Source: an uncultured Porticoccus sp.
Lineage (GTDB): Bacteria; Pseudomonadota; Gammaproteobacteria; Pseudomonadales; Porticoccaceae
DNA length: 64,000 bases
NCBI RefSeq assembly: GCF_913061305.1
Contig: NZ_CAJXST010000003.1
Location: forward strand, 62,001 to 126,000
Direction of reading: 5' to 3'
In this document: positions 1 to 8,419 of the stretch, piece by piece
Position numbering within the stretch: position 1 is the stretch's first letter
Layout: each line of letters starts with the position of its first letter
Notes under the pieces: model-generated
The model's database searches: none
What the model saw: the letters and a program-made list of their open reading frames with translations, nothing else
What the model was told of the DNA's origin: nothing
Made by a program: the position numbers and the translations under genes

Positions 1-297
1 CAATATCCGGTTCATTTGATTGGTGAGGAATACCAGCCAGCAGAACCGCCCGAACAGCCGACGTTCTTGGTGGTGTATCGTAACCGGGAACAGAGCGTGA
101 AGTTTCTTGAGAGCAACGCGGTGACAATCCGGCTGTTGCAGTTGCTTGAGGCACGTCGTTGCACCGGTCTGGATGCGCTGCAAACTATTGCCACGGAGTT
201 GGGGTATGACAACCCCGACGCCGTTATCGCTCACGGTGCGCAATTGCTCAAGCGGCTTTATCAACTGGACATTGTTGTTTTCACTCACGCACCATAA
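1..297 (+). CDS. HvfC-like (DUF2063) protein, 3' part only
   Basis: The reading frame is open from the first base, so the start lies upstream; 98 residues are visible. The visible part resembles the C-terminal domain of the HvfC/DUF2063 family: a strand with FLVVYRN, then FLESNAVTIRLLQLLE, then a helical segment ending HGAQLLKRLYQLDIV. Members of this family usually sit next to a DUF692 (HvfB/MbnB-like) gene and are thought to act as partner proteins for copper-responsive peptide modification. That neighbour is not in the window, so the role is inferred from the domain alone. The family call rests on remembered sequence patterns. Confidence 0.65.
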   Translation, partial: QYPVHLIGEEYQPAEPPEQPTFLVVYRNREQSVKFLESNAVTIRLLQLLEARRCTGLDALQTIATELGYDNPDAVIAHGAQLLKRLYQLDIVVFTHAP

Positions 298-322
298 AAA
301 AACGGCCCCGCAGGGCCGTTTA
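296..322 (-). terminator. Intrinsic terminator, mainly for the minus-strand porin
   Basis: Perfect 8-bp stem (AACGGCCC / GGGCCGTT) around a 4-base loop at 301-320. The flank is A-rich on the left, so the minus strand reads stem then T-tract. It lies between two convergent genes and probably ends the porin transcript; it may also slow the plus-strand HvfC-like transcript. Confidence 0.8.
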
Positions 323-374
323 AAGTGAGAGATGTTGTGGGTTGGCTGACAGCTATCGGCTAACCCGGGTGCTG

Positions 375-1631
375 CTATTTAAACTTGGTTGCCAGGTCCA
401 GCTGAATGCGGTCGTAATCAAGTTCCTCACCGCTGAAGCCACCATACTCATTCTTGAAGTAGGTGAGGCCAAGTTTTGTGTTTTTAGCGAGGCCCAGGCC
501 AGCTTTGAATTTGTGGCCTTTGACATCGGTACCACCGCCACCGAAGTCGGAATCAGACAGTGTGCCATAGACGGCGTCGGCTTCCAGGTCTTCGTACATG
601 TAACCGATTTCCCAGTCACCGCGGTTTTTGGCTTTGCCCAGTTTGAAGCCGGCGGTATAGCCAGTATCTTCATCAGCGTCGCTGTCGGTGTTGGTAACGT
701 GGTTGACCCACACAGAGGCGGGCAGTCCGGCCAGTTTGGTTTCTAGCTCGACAAACACCTGGGCAATATCATAGTCGTACAGGTGGTTGCCGCTGAGGTC
801 CAGGCTATTGCCAAAATTCTCGCCAGCGCCCAGGATGGGGGCCAAGCCTTCGGTGGGAATGTGGTAGTAGCTGGCACCGACGATAATATTCAGGTTGTCG
901 GCCAGCTTGCCGCGGAAACCCAGTTGGGCGCCGAACATTTCGGTGTCCTCTTTATCATTGGTAGTCGCGGGCAGTTTATCCGGTTTATGTTCACTGTTAA
1001 GGAAGTGATAAGCGCCGATAGCCCAGATAGTGCCGTTGTCGTAAGACAGGTGGCCACCTTCCGGGCGGTAGTCGCCGTCCCAGATCAGGCCGTCTTTAGC
1101 AGGCTGATAGAAAGGGTTTTTGGTTTTACCGGCCACCAGGTTCATGTTTTCGGCAAAGTTCCAGTCGATCCAGGCCTGGTCCAGGTTGATACCTTTGCTG
1201 CTGCCGGCGTCCCCTAGAGTCTGGTTGGAGGAAACGGGATCGTCGCTGCCGCTGGCCAGGGCTACACTGGCCTTAATGTCATCAGTCACCTGGGCCATCA
1301 GGCCTATACGGGCGCGAACGCGGTTACGACGGCGGTCGTCGTTTCTGGCGTCGTTGTCCATTTCCTCGTAGCGGTAGCGGAAGTCACCGTACCATTGAAT
1401 GCGATCGGCCCAGGAATCCGCGGATTTTGCGGAAGCGGTGGCGACCATCTTGTCCATTTTTTCTTCTTGGGCTTGGGCCGCATCAGCGATGGCGTTGTAG
1501 TCTTCGGCGCTGATGGTGCCTTTATCCCGCAACACTTTCAGCAGATCCAGCATCGGGTCCGCCTGAACAGGCAAAACAGCGGCACTCAGCATGGCGCCGG
1601 TGATTAAAATTGCAGATGTTTTTGATTTCAT
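375..1631 (-). CDS. Putative outer-membrane porin (porin A of a paralogous pair)
   Basis: 418 residues with an N-terminal signal peptide (cleavage expected near PVQA-DP), a short helical/coiled segment at about 26-70, then a long beta-rich region typical of a 16-18-strand barrel, ending in an aromatic-poor strand (LATKFK). It contains WADRIQWYGDFRYRYE and RNRVRARIG, which also occur in the neighbour at 1869-3104. This fits the 'putative porin' family (Porin_5-like) of marine gammaproteobacteria. The start is fixed by ATG at 1631 with GAGGAGAAC upstream. Its own terminator separates it from the next gene. A Pho-box-like triple repeat at 1716-1744 suggests induction by phosphate starvation, so phosphate or phosphorylated-compound uptake is possible; substrate is not proven. 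Confidence 0.82.
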   Translation of the reverse strand: MKSKTSAILITGAMLSAAVLPVQADPMLDLLKVLRDKGTISAEDYNAIADAAQAQEEKMDKMVATASAKSADSWADRIQWYGDFRYRYEEMDNDARNDDRRRNRVRARIGLMAQVTDDIKASVALASGSDDPVSSNQTLGDAGSSKGINLDQAWIDWNFAENMNLVAGKTKNPFYQPAKDGLIWDGDYRPEGGHLSYDNGTIWAIGAYHFLNSEHKPDKLPATTNDKEDTEMFGAQLGFRGKLADNLNIIVGASYYHIPTEGLAPILGAGENFGNSLDLSGNHLYDYDIAQVFVELETKLAGLPASVWVNHVTNTDSDADEDTGYTAGFKLGKAKNRGDWEIGYMYEDLEADAVYGTLSDSDFGGGGTDVKGHKFKAGLGLAKNTKLGLTYFKNEYGGFSGEELDYDRIQLDLATKFK

Positions 1632-1652
1632 TGAATCGTTCTCCTCAAATTA

Positions 1653-1666
1653 CTAAACGCGTTTAG
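1653..1666. promoter_or_regulatory. 14-bp perfect palindrome in the porin A leader
   Basis: CTAAACGCGTTTAG is a perfect palindrome with a central CG, about 22 bp upstream of the porin start and downstream of the Pho-like box. The form resembles operators of LacI/GalR-type repressors, but no such gene is nearby. Function is inferred from symmetry and position only. Confidence 0.4.
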
Positions 1667-1715
1667 CCTGATTGCTTCAGACAGGAGAACCTTAGGTCGC
1701 GATTGTTTCAGCGCC

Positions 1716-1744
1716 ATGATAGTTTCGTGACACTTTGGTGACAG
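1716..1744 (-). promoter_or_regulatory. PhoB-box-like triple direct repeat upstream of porin A
   Basis: On the minus strand three heptamers follow each other at an 11-bp period: CTGTCAC, GTGTCAC and CTATCAT, separated by CAAA and GAAA. This matches the Pho box architecture (7-bp CTGTCAT-like repeats with 4-bp AT-rich spacers). It lies 85-113 bp upstream of the porin start codon, a normal position for an activator next to a promoter. Confidence 0.62.
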
Positions 1745-1815
1745 TTGGGGTGTTCGGTAATTTGTCCCCTGAGAGGTTGGCCAAGCTGGAAGGTGTGAAG
1801 GCTATTGGGGGTAAC

Positions 1816-1846
1816 AAAAAAAATGGCCCGGTAGGGGCCATTTTTC
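1816..1846. terminator. Bidirectional terminator between the porins
   Basis: ATGGCCC / GGGCCAT stem with a GGTAG loop, flanked by A-tract on the left and T-tract on the right. On the minus strand it lies just after the stop of the upstream porin (1869-3104), so it ends that transcript before the second porin. Confidence 0.8.
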
Positions 1847-1868
1847 TGATACTTGTCGGGACGGCCGG

Positions 1869-3104
1869 TTAGAATTTCGCCTCTATGTTGAGCTTGATGG
1901 CGTCGTAGTCACTCTTTTTACCTTCACCTCTGACTTTGCCGATTTCGGTGTCGTAGTAGGACAGGCTTGCTGTGGTGTTCTTGCTGAGGCCGAGATAGGC
2001 CCCGTATTTATGTCCTTTCACGTCAGTGCCGCCGCCTGCAAAATCCGAGTCAGCGAAAGCGGCAAAGACAGCATCGGCTTCCAGATCCTGATACAGATAG
2101 CTGAAGGCCAGGTCACCCCTGCCTTTTACCTTGCCAAGTTTGAATCCTGCCGCGTAGCCTGTGTCTTCATCGGCATCGCTGTCGGTGTTTTTGACGTAAT
2201 CGGCAAACAGCATGGTTGGTATGCCGGCGAGCTTGGTATTCAACTCGGCAAAGACTTCGGCAACTTCATAATCCAGTGCATGGGTTCCGCCAATCCCTGT
2301 GTTACCAAAGAACTCGGCATTATCATCACTATCCTCAAAAAAAGCGGCACTGCCGGCTACCGGTATATAAAGATAGCTGGTGCCCACCTTTAGGGATGTT
2401 TTTTCGGAAACTGTTACGTTATAGCCTAGCTGGGCACCAAACATTTCCTCGATATCGTCCGTCCCTTTGCTGCCATCGTAGCTATTCAGAAAGTGATAGG
2501 CGGCAATGGCCCAGACCGAGCCATTGTCATAGGACAGGTGCCCGCCCTCAGGGCGATAATCGCTATCCCATACCAGGCCGCTACCACCAGGGGTATAGAA
2601 AGGATTTTTGGTCTTGCCGGCCACCAGATTCAGGTTCTCGGCAAAATTCCAGTCAATCCAGGCCATATCCAGATTGATTTGTTTGGAGCTGCCGCCGCCT
2701 CCGAGGGTCTGGTTGGCGGAGGTTGGCGACTCACTGCCGCTGGCCAGTGCTACTCCCGCCTTGAAGTCATCGGAAACCTGGGCGGTGAGACCAATGCGCG
2801 CACGTATCCGGTTGCGGTTGATGTCATCGTAGGCGCTGTCTTTGTCAGTCTGTTCGACACGGTATCGGACATCGCCGTGCCACTGGATTCGGTCGGCCCA
2901 GGAAGTGGCCGGTTTTGCGGTGGCAACCACCTGGTTGGTTTTTTCCTCCATTACTTTGGTTTTAGCTTCCATTGCATTGAGGCGCTCAGTCAGGGCGGCA
3001 ACCTGGTCCCTCAATTCCTGCAAGGTTGCTTCGTCTGCGTTTGCGAACAGAGCGGGACACAGGGTGAATCCGCTAACGGCTAGGAAAATGGCAGTTCGTT
3101 TCAT
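1869..3104 (-). CDS. Putative outer-membrane porin (porin B of a paralogous pair)
   Basis: 411 residues: signal peptide (cleavage near ANA-DE), a short coiled coil (LQELRDQVAALTERLNAME, about 29-60) of the kind that trimerises porins, then a beta-barrel region ending in the aromatic strand IEAKF with C-terminal Phe, as expected for BAM recognition. Large blocks match porin A: WADRIQW, NRNRIRARIGL, the segment around AWIDWNFAENLNLVAGKTKNPFY, and NTDSDADEDTGY. The two genes are tandem duplicates that have diverged most at the N-terminal coil and in loops. The upstream region carries a Pho-box-like/dyad element at 3217-3236. Substrate is unknown. Confidence 0.82.
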   Translation of the reverse strand: MKRTAIFLAVSGFTLCPALFANADEATLQELRDQVAALTERLNAMEAKTKVMEEKTNQVVATAKPATSWADRIQWHGDVRYRVEQTDKDSAYDDINRNRIRARIGLTAQVSDDFKAGVALASGSESPTSANQTLGGGGSSKQINLDMAWIDWNFAENLNLVAGKTKNPFYTPGGSGLVWDSDYRPEGGHLSYDNGSVWAIAAYHFLNSYDGSKGTDDIEEMFGAQLGYNVTVSEKTSLKVGTSYLYIPVAGSAAFFEDSDDNAEFFGNTGIGGTHALDYEVAEVFAELNTKLAGIPTMLFADYVKNTDSDADEDTGYAAGFKLGKVKGRGDLAFSYLYQDLEADAVFAAFADSDFAGGGTDVKGHKYGAYLGLSKNTTASLSYYDTEIGKVRGEGKKSDYDAIKLNIEAKF

Positions 3105-3216
3105 AGTTATAATTCCAATCCTGTTAATTTAAAACTTGATATCTCGATATCGTCGATGCTTTCTTTATAGTTGCTGTTTTTTCCGAAACAGACATAAACG
3201 GGTGTCGGTATCTTAA

Positions 3217-3236
3217 TGTGTCAGTTTTATGACACA
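3217..3236 (-). promoter_or_regulatory. PhoB-box-like repeat / inverted repeat upstream of porin B
   Basis: On the minus strand GTGTCAT, four A bases and CTGACAC form two Pho-like heptamers with 4-bp spacing. The same bases also make a perfect inverted repeat (TGTGTCA, 6-bp spacer, TGACACA). A dyad-binding regulator is therefore an alternative to PhoB. It lies about 110-130 bp upstream of the porin start. Confidence 0.5.
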
Positions 3237-3380
3237 AGGTTATTATCTGCTGAGCGGTAGGGTAGGGAGACTTGTGGCGTGTGGTTTTGGATGATTACGG
3301 TATACCTGAAAAAGTTCAGCGTGTAGAATTGCGAGAATTTGTTGTTATCAGATTATAAAAAAGCAGGGAGAACACCCCAG

Positions 3381-4076
3381 ATGAAAAAAATAGTGCTGTT
3401 GCTGGCTGGCGTTATGATGTCTACCCACGTGTTTGCGGAGGGGAACCCCGACGATCCCTGGGAAGGCTTCAATCGCAAGATGTTTGCTTTCAATGATACC
3501 GTGGATACCTATACGCTGAAGCCTATCGCCAAGGGCTACCGGGCGGTTACGCCTGACCCTGTTGAGCGTGGGGTCAGCAGGATGTTCTCCAATGTTGGAG
3601 AAGTGGTGAATGTTTTCAATGATCTGCTGCAGGGGAAATTCCGTCAGGCGGGCAATGACACGGGACGGTTTGTTATCAATACCACCATTGGTCTGGTGGG
3701 TTTTTTTGATGTAGCCGATCATTTTGGCCTGCCTAAAAATGATGGGGAAGATTTCGGCCAGACACTGGGTGTCTGGGGTGTAGATAGTGGGCCTTATCTG
3801 GTGTTGCCGTTGATCGGTCCAAGTACCCTGCGCGATGGTCCAGCCCGGGTCGTTGATCGATTTATCAATCCCATTAATGAAATAGACCATGTCCCAACCA
3901 GAAATCAGATATACGGCGCCGAGGTGATTTCCACTCGTGCCGATCTTCTCGAGGCTGAAAAGTTTGTGCGTGGCGAGCGCTATAGCTTTATCCGTGATGC
4001 GTATTTACAGCGTCGTAAGTTTTTGCTGATGGATGGCGGTGTGGAAGATGATTTCGGGGACTATAAGGATTTTTAG
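3381..4076 (+). CDS. mlaA: MlaA/VacJ family outer-membrane phospholipid transport protein
   Basis: 231 residues from ATG 3381, which has GGGAG about 10 bp upstream; a longer frame exists but adds non-conserved residues. It contains the MlaA hallmarks DPWEGFNRKMFAFND, GRFVINTTIGLVGFFDVA, FGQTLGVWGV and GPYLVLPLIGPSTLRD. In E. coli MlaA is an outer-membrane lipoprotein that removes mislocalised phospholipid from the outer leaflet and passes it to MlaC/MlaFEDB. The signal peptide here (cleavage near VFA-EG) has no lipobox cysteine, so this copy looks secreted or porin-bound rather than lipidated. No other mla genes are adjacent. Confidence 0.9.
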   Translation: MKKIVLLLAGVMMSTHVFAEGNPDDPWEGFNRKMFAFNDTVDTYTLKPIAKGYRAVTPDPVERGVSRMFSNVGEVVNVFNDLLQGKFRQAGNDTGRFVINTTIGLVGFFDVADHFGLPKNDGEDFGQTLGVWGVDSGPYLVLPLIGPSTLRDGPARVVDRFINPINEIDHVPTRNQIYGAEVISTRADLLEAEKFVRGERYSFIRDAYLQRRKFLLMDGGVEDDFGDYKDF

Positions 4077-4101
4077 CCCCAGGTTATTTTTCTTTGCTAA
4101 T

Positions 4102-4129
4102 CGACAATTGCCTGGAAAGGCAACTGTCG
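4102..4129. other. Strong hairpin between mlaA and the PP2C regulator gene
   Basis: CGACAATTGCC and GGCAACTGTCG pair over 11 positions with one A-C mismatch around a TGGAAA loop. No T-tract follows on either strand, so it is not a standard terminator. It could stabilise the mlaA 3' end or regulate the downstream gene. Confidence 0.5.
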
Positions 4130-4182
4130 AAAAGGGCATGGAGCTTATACCTGAACAACTGGATATCAGTTCCGAGTAACCT

Positions 4183-5358
4183 ATGGATAAGAACGGCAAA
4201 CTGTTTATTGTTGCCGACAGTCAGGATAAATGTCATGCCTTGAACGCGCATCTGGCCGACACCAGTTGGCGCGTTTCAACTTTTGATAAACCTGAAAATG
4301 CCCTCGCAGCAATTAAAATCGAGCACCCCGGTGTCGTGGTGGTCGACCTTCCTCTCTCGGCGATTCGAGAAAAATTTGCCTGCCTTCCGTCTCAGGATGT
4401 GGATATTGCCTATGTCGTCGTGCTTCCGGAAACGGATCCCCGGGATGTGGTTGCACTGTTCCATAACTATGCGTCGGACGTGGTCATTAAACCATTTGAT
4501 GGTGACCGGTTCCGGGAGGCCGTCGAACGCGCGTCAAACTGTAAAAGTCTGATGGTGCAAAACCGCCAATACCGTGAGCAGCTCGAAAAGGCTAATCGGG
4601 AACTGGAAGAGAGTCTCCGGATACTTGAAGTTGATCAAATGGCAGGTCGGCAGGTGCAGAGCAGCCTGTTGCCGGTAACTCCGCTCTATCATGGCGACTA
4701 CGAAATTGCCCATCGGATTGTCCCATCGCTGTTTCTGAGCGGTGATTTCGTCGGCTACAATGTCATTTTTGATCGTTATATGGTGCTTTATGTCGCCGAT
4801 GTTTCCGGTCACGGTGCATCGTCTGCTTTTTTAACCGTCTTGTTGAAATTTATCCTCAATCGCATTTTGCGAAGACATATTACCCGCAATGATTACGGCG
4901 CCATGACCAGAGCCCCAGAGGGCTTTATTGAACACATCAATAAACAGATTATGGCGCTGGGACTCGATAAACACCTGACCATGTTTTCTGCTTCTATTGA
5001 TATGGAGCAGAATATTTTGCGTTATTCGGTTGCTGCTCATATGCCGATGCCCGTGCTGGTTACCGGCGACCAGGTTTCCCTGCTACCGGGCAAAGGTAAA
5101 CCCATTGGTATTTTCTCTGAGGGTCAGTGGGACGTCGAAGAGATCAAGCTGCCGGAAAAATTTGTTATGACCGTGGTATCGGATGGTGTACTGGAATTTT
5201 TGCCGGGCAAATCCTACAGTGAAAAGCAGCAGTTTATTGCTGATGCGGTGGCCAAATCGGATGGGTCCATCGAGGCGATCTGCGAAGGTTTGTGTATCAA
5301 TCAGTTGGAAGACGCACCCGACGATGTCACTGTTCTGACCGTGCGCAGGGGGTATTAG
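4183..5358 (+). CDS. Response regulator with SpoIIE/PP2C-type serine phosphatase output
   Basis: 391 residues. An N-terminal receiver domain (1-120) has the phospho-acceptor Asp at about 55 (VVVVDLP) and the conserved Lys at 103 (IKPFD). A coiled linker (about 125-155) leads to a PP2C-like phosphatase domain (about 170-390) with metal-binding motifs SGDFVGY, ADVSGHGASS and SDGVLEF. Proteins of this design (HsbR-like, RssB-like) dephosphorylate a STAS-domain anti-anti-sigma factor in partner switching. The next gene, overlapping by one base, encodes exactly such a STAS protein, so the pair is probably a functional unit. No histidine kinase or anti-sigma kinase gene is adjacent. Confidence 0.88.
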   Translation: MDKNGKLFIVADSQDKCHALNAHLADTSWRVSTFDKPENALAAIKIEHPGVVVVDLPLSAIREKFACLPSQDVDIAYVVVLPETDPRDVVALFHNYASDVVIKPFDGDRFREAVERASNCKSLMVQNRQYREQLEKANRELEESLRILEVDQMAGRQVQSSLLPVTPLYHGDYEIAHRIVPSLFLSGDFVGYNVIFDRYMVLYVADVSGHGASSAFLTVLLKFILNRILRRHITRNDYGAMTRAPEGFIEHINKQIMALGLDKHLTMFSASIDMEQNILRYSVAAHMPMPVLVTGDQVSLLPGKGKPIGIFSEGQWDVEEIKLPEKFVMTVVSDGVLEFLPGKSYSEKQQFIADAVAKSDGSIEAICEGLCINQLEDAPDDVTVLTVRRGY

Positions 5359-5849
5359 TGCAACCGGGCAAGATTCTGGTTTCTCATCATGATGATGTTT
5401 ATCTTATCAAGCTGGTCGGGGACGTGCGCGTTACCCTCTGCACTTCGCTGAACAATTATATTGAAGCCATTTTTCAGACCGGAAACGTCGCTGAGGTGGT
5501 GATCGACATGCTGGATGCTGTTGCCGTCGATAGCACGACGCTGGGTTTGCTGGCCAAACTTGCTATTTACAGTCATGAACATTTCGGTATCAAGCCAACC
5601 CTTTTCTGTAACGATGAAAGCCTCTATCAGGTGCTTGCCGTGATGGGGCTCGATGAGATTTTTAATATCATTCAGGAATCACCGGCGTCGGCTGCAGACT
5701 ATCAGGAGTTGCCGGACATCAGTTCAGACGTGGAAGTAGAAGAAGTTAGGGATCGTGTCCTTGAGGCGCACCGGTTGTTGTCTGTATTGAATGAGCGGAA
5801 TCAACAGGAATTTATCGATCTGATACGTTCTCTCGAGCAGACCCGCTAG
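5358..5849 (+). CDS. STAS-domain anti-sigma factor antagonist
   Basis: 163 residues. The GTG at 5358 shares its first base with the TAG of the phosphatase gene and follows a GCAGGGGG ribosome site, which favours it over upstream starts and implies coupled translation. The STAS fold covers about residues 5-110 and includes DSTTLGLLAKL, where the serine is the expected phosphorylation site. A helical tail of about 50 residues follows. By analogy with HsbA/SpoIIAA, the unphosphorylated form would bind an anti-sigma factor or a diguanylate cyclase; the target here is unknown. Confidence 0.85.
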   Translation: MQPGKILVSHHDDVYLIKLVGDVRVTLCTSLNNYIEAIFQTGNVAEVVIDMLDAVAVDSTTLGLLAKLAIYSHEHFGIKPTLFCNDESLYQVLAVMGLDEIFNIIQESPASAADYQELPDISSDVEVEEVRDRVLEAHRLLSVLNERNQQEFIDLIRSLEQTR

Positions 5850-6292
5850 TTTCCGCGGTTGGCGCGGTGTTTTGCCTGAATGAAATCTGTGTGGGAGACG
5901 TACAGTAACTCTGAAATCCGCCGAATCAGTGCTTCTTCATGCTTGTCAAGTCGGTTGTCAGCAAAGGCTACTCGCCACAGGTTTTCAACCAATCCCCTTT
6001 TTTCGTGCACATCAAAATGATCATTGATCAGTCGTGTGAACTGAAACAGTGATGTGGCATCGTTAACCTCGCTGTGAGCGAGGCGGACCAACATCTCAAT
6101 TTCCTCGTGTGCCAGGGAAAACTGCTTTTCCAGTAGTTGCCGGATAATCGCCTGTTCCTGTTCGTCCAGGGTTCTGTCAATGACCATGATTTCAACCATC
6201 AGGGCGGCCGCTGCCAGTTGTTTCTGGTGAACAGGCTCGCCATCCGGTTCATCAATTCTGGCGGAAAAAAACTGTTTGATCTGGTCTATCAT
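5846..6292 (-). CDS. TerB-like (tellurite resistance TerB family) cytoplasmic protein
   Basis: 148 residues, all-helical, with the TerB/DjlA N-terminal-like pattern: [22 protein letters not shown], then [33 protein letters not shown]. Acidic helix turns of this fold often bind metal. It starts inside the stop of the transaldolase gene (ATGA overlap), so it is translated with that operon. Its stop overlaps the convergent STAS gene stop within a single CTAG. Function in this setting is unknown. Confidence 0.8.
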   Translation of the reverse strand: MIDQIKQFFSARIDEPDGEPVHQKQLAAAALMVEIMVIDRTLDEQEQAIIRQLLEKQFSLAHEEIEMLVRLAHSEVNDATSLFQFTRLINDHFDVHEKRGLVENLWRVAFADNRLDKHEEALIRRISELLYVSHTDFIQAKHRANRGN

Positions 6293-7242
6293 CGAGCTGT
6301 TACTCCCGTCAGCCGTTTTTCCAGTTTGTCCTGATCGGCAATAAAGTTGCGTATTCCCTCGGCGAGTTTTTCGGTGGCCATTGCATTGTTGTTTAATTGA
6401 TAACGGAAGCTTGCTTCATTTAACTGATCGCAATCGATTGCTTCCCCAGTATTGTCCGGATGGAGCTGGCGCGCCAGGTGGCCGCTAGCATTGTTCAATG
6501 CTTCCAGTAGTTGTGGGCTTATGGTTAAGCGATCACAGCCCGCAAGGGCCTCGATTTGATCCGTATTTCGAAAACTGGCGCCCATGACAATAGTGTCGTA
6601 ACCGTGATGCTTGTAAAAGTTATAGATCGATTTTACCGAGAGAACACCGGGATCCTCTTCGGGGAGGTAATCCGTCTTGCCGCCGTGACGTTTATGCCAG
6701 TCGAGAATCCGGCCCACAAAAGGGGAAACCAAAAAAGCGCCTGCATCCGCTGCGGCTGCTGCCTGCTCAAAACTGAACAGGAGTGTCAAATTACATTGGA
6801 TGCCGGCTTTTTCTAGTTGTTCAGCGGCGCGTATACCCTCCCAGGTTGCTGCTATCTTCAGCAAAATCCTGTCGCTGGCAATACCGGCACTCTGGTATTT
6901 CTCCACCAGGCTCATACCCCGGGCGATGGTTGCTTCCGTGTCGAACGAGAGGCGGGCATCAATTTCTGTTGAGACCCGACCGGGAATCACCTGAAGTATT
7001 TCACGGCCAATGCCTACCGCCAGCGTGTCCATGCATTCCGGCAGCCAGTCCGAATGTGACTGTCTGGCTCGGTTGACTGATTGCTCCAGCAGGGGGCGAT
7101 AACGTTCCAGTTCGGCAGCTTTCAGGATCAGGGATGGGTTGGTGGTGGCATCAATGGGCTGATAGTGGTTAATGGCGTCGATGTCACCAGTATCCGCAAC
7201 AACGACAGTCATTTCGCGCAATTGATCCAGTTTGCTGATCAT
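6289..7242 (-). CDS. tal: Transaldolase
   Basis: 317 residues from ATG 7242, the same length as E. coli TalB; a longer in-frame extension overlaps the upstream gene and is not conserved. Catalytic residues are visible: Asp 17 (VADTGD), the DATTNPSL motif, and the Schiff-base Lys 129 in [11 protein letters not shown]. It transfers dihydroxyacetone units between sugar phosphates in the non-oxidative pentose phosphate pathway, in the cytoplasm. ATG lies one base after the dusA stop and the tal stop overlaps the TerB-like start, giving a tight dusA-tal-terB operon. Confidence 0.96.
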   Translation of the reverse strand: MISKLDQLREMTVVVADTGDIDAINHYQPIDATTNPSLILKAAELERYRPLLEQSVNRARQSHSDWLPECMDTLAVGIGREILQVIPGRVSTEIDARLSFDTEATIARGMSLVEKYQSAGIASDRILLKIAATWEGIRAAEQLEKAGIQCNLTLLFSFEQAAAAADAGAFLVSPFVGRILDWHKRHGGKTDYLPEEDPGVLSVKSIYNFYKHHGYDTIVMGASFRNTDQIEALAGCDRLTISPQLLEALNNASGHLARQLHPDNTGEAIDCDQLNEASFRYQLNNNAMATEKLAEGIRNFIADQDKLEKRLTGVTAR

Positions 7243-7243
7243 A

Positions 7244-8272
7244 TTAAATAGGCTCGGTTTGTTGTATGTTGGTTTGAGTGCCTTGCATTGCTGCCATGGC
7301 ACCGTAAAGAACCTCTATACCGGCGTCTGGCCGGTGAGCATGTTCGCTGATATAACGCCGAAATTTTCTCCCGCCGGGCATGCCCTGATAGAGGCCAAGA
7401 ATATGTCTGGTCATGTGACTGAGCTTGGTACCTCTAGCCAGTTCCTCTGTCATAAAAACAGCGAAGTTCTCCAGAATTTGCTCCCTGGAGGGCGATGGAC
7501 GGTGATCGTGGTAGAGTTCTCGATCAACTTCAGCGAGTAAATAAGGGTTTTGGTAAGCCTCGCGACCCATCATGACGCCATCGACGTGATCCAGGTGGGT
7601 CTTGGTGTCCCCCAGTGTTGTGACACCACCATTCAGAATGATTTCCAGCTGCGGAAAGTCTTTTTTCAGGCGATAAACTTTGTCGTAGTCCAGTGGCGGA
7701 ATATCACGATTCTGCTTGGGGCTTAACCCCTTTAACCAGGCTTTGCGCGCATGAACGATAAAAGTCTGACAGCCTGCATCTGCAACAGTGCCGACAAAGT
7801 CACATAGCAAGGCATAACTATCCTGCTCATCAATACCGGTGCGATGTTTGATCGTGACAGGAACTGTGCTCACTTCCTGCATTGCCTGAAAACACTGAGC
7901 GACCAGCCCGGGGTCTTTCATTAAAATTGCACCGAACTTGCCTGACTGTACCCGGTCGCTGGGACAGCCACAGTTCAGATTGATCTCGTCGTAACAGTAA
8001 CTGCTGGCAATATTGACGGCCGTGGCGAGCTCGGCGGGATCACTGCCGCCAAGCTGCAAAGCCACAGGGTGCTCCGCTGAGTGAAACTGTAAATGCCTTG
8101 GCCTGTCGCCGTAAATCAACGCCCCGCTGGTCACCATTTCTGTATAGAGGAGACTTTGCCTGCTAAGTAACCGGTGAAAATGACGACAGTATCGATCGGT
8201 CAAGTCCATCATGGGTGCGATAGAGAACCGACGGTTTACCGGGCTGGTTAAAGGGCTGTTACTGGTTGGCAT
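7244..8272 (-). CDS. dusA: tRNA-dihydrouridine(20/20a) synthase
   Basis: 342 residues, TIM-barrel flavoprotein. DusA signatures: [19 protein letters not shown] near the N-terminus, the catalytic-Cys motif [19 protein letters not shown], and the FMN-phosphate region ILNGGVTTL. It reduces uridine in the tRNA D-loop using NADPH and FMN. It heads the minus-strand operon followed at once by tal. Its promoter must lie in 8273-8419, shared with the divergent secretion operon. Confidence 0.95.
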   Translation of the reverse strand: MPTSNSPLTSPVNRRFSIAPMMDLTDRYCRHFHRLLSRQSLLYTEMVTSGALIYGDRPRHLQFHSAEHPVALQLGGSDPAELATAVNIASSYCYDEINLNCGCPSDRVQSGKFGAILMKDPGLVAQCFQAMQEVSTVPVTIKHRTGIDEQDSYALLCDFVGTVADAGCQTFIVHARKAWLKGLSPKQNRDIPPLDYDKVYRLKKDFPQLEIILNGGVTTLGDTKTHLDHVDGVMMGREAYQNPYLLAEVDRELYHDHRPSPSREQILENFAVFMTEELARGTKLSHMTRHILGLYQGMPGGRKFRRYISEHAHRPDAGIEVLYGAMAAMQGTQTNIQQTEPI

Positions 8273-8419
8273 GGGTACAACTGGCTTGTTTGTAAAATAA
8301 GTGTGTGGGCTGGAATTATATCGGCAAAAACCACCAAAATAACCCTGCTGGGTGTTCAGTCACCGGCATGTTAGCATTGCCCAGCCACTGATACTGACCA
8401 TTCACGAAGAATAATATTT

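Noticed and set aside
342-746. 134-residue frame antisense to porin A
   Set aside because: Shadow of the porin coding frame; the porin has a signal peptide, start site and paralogue support.
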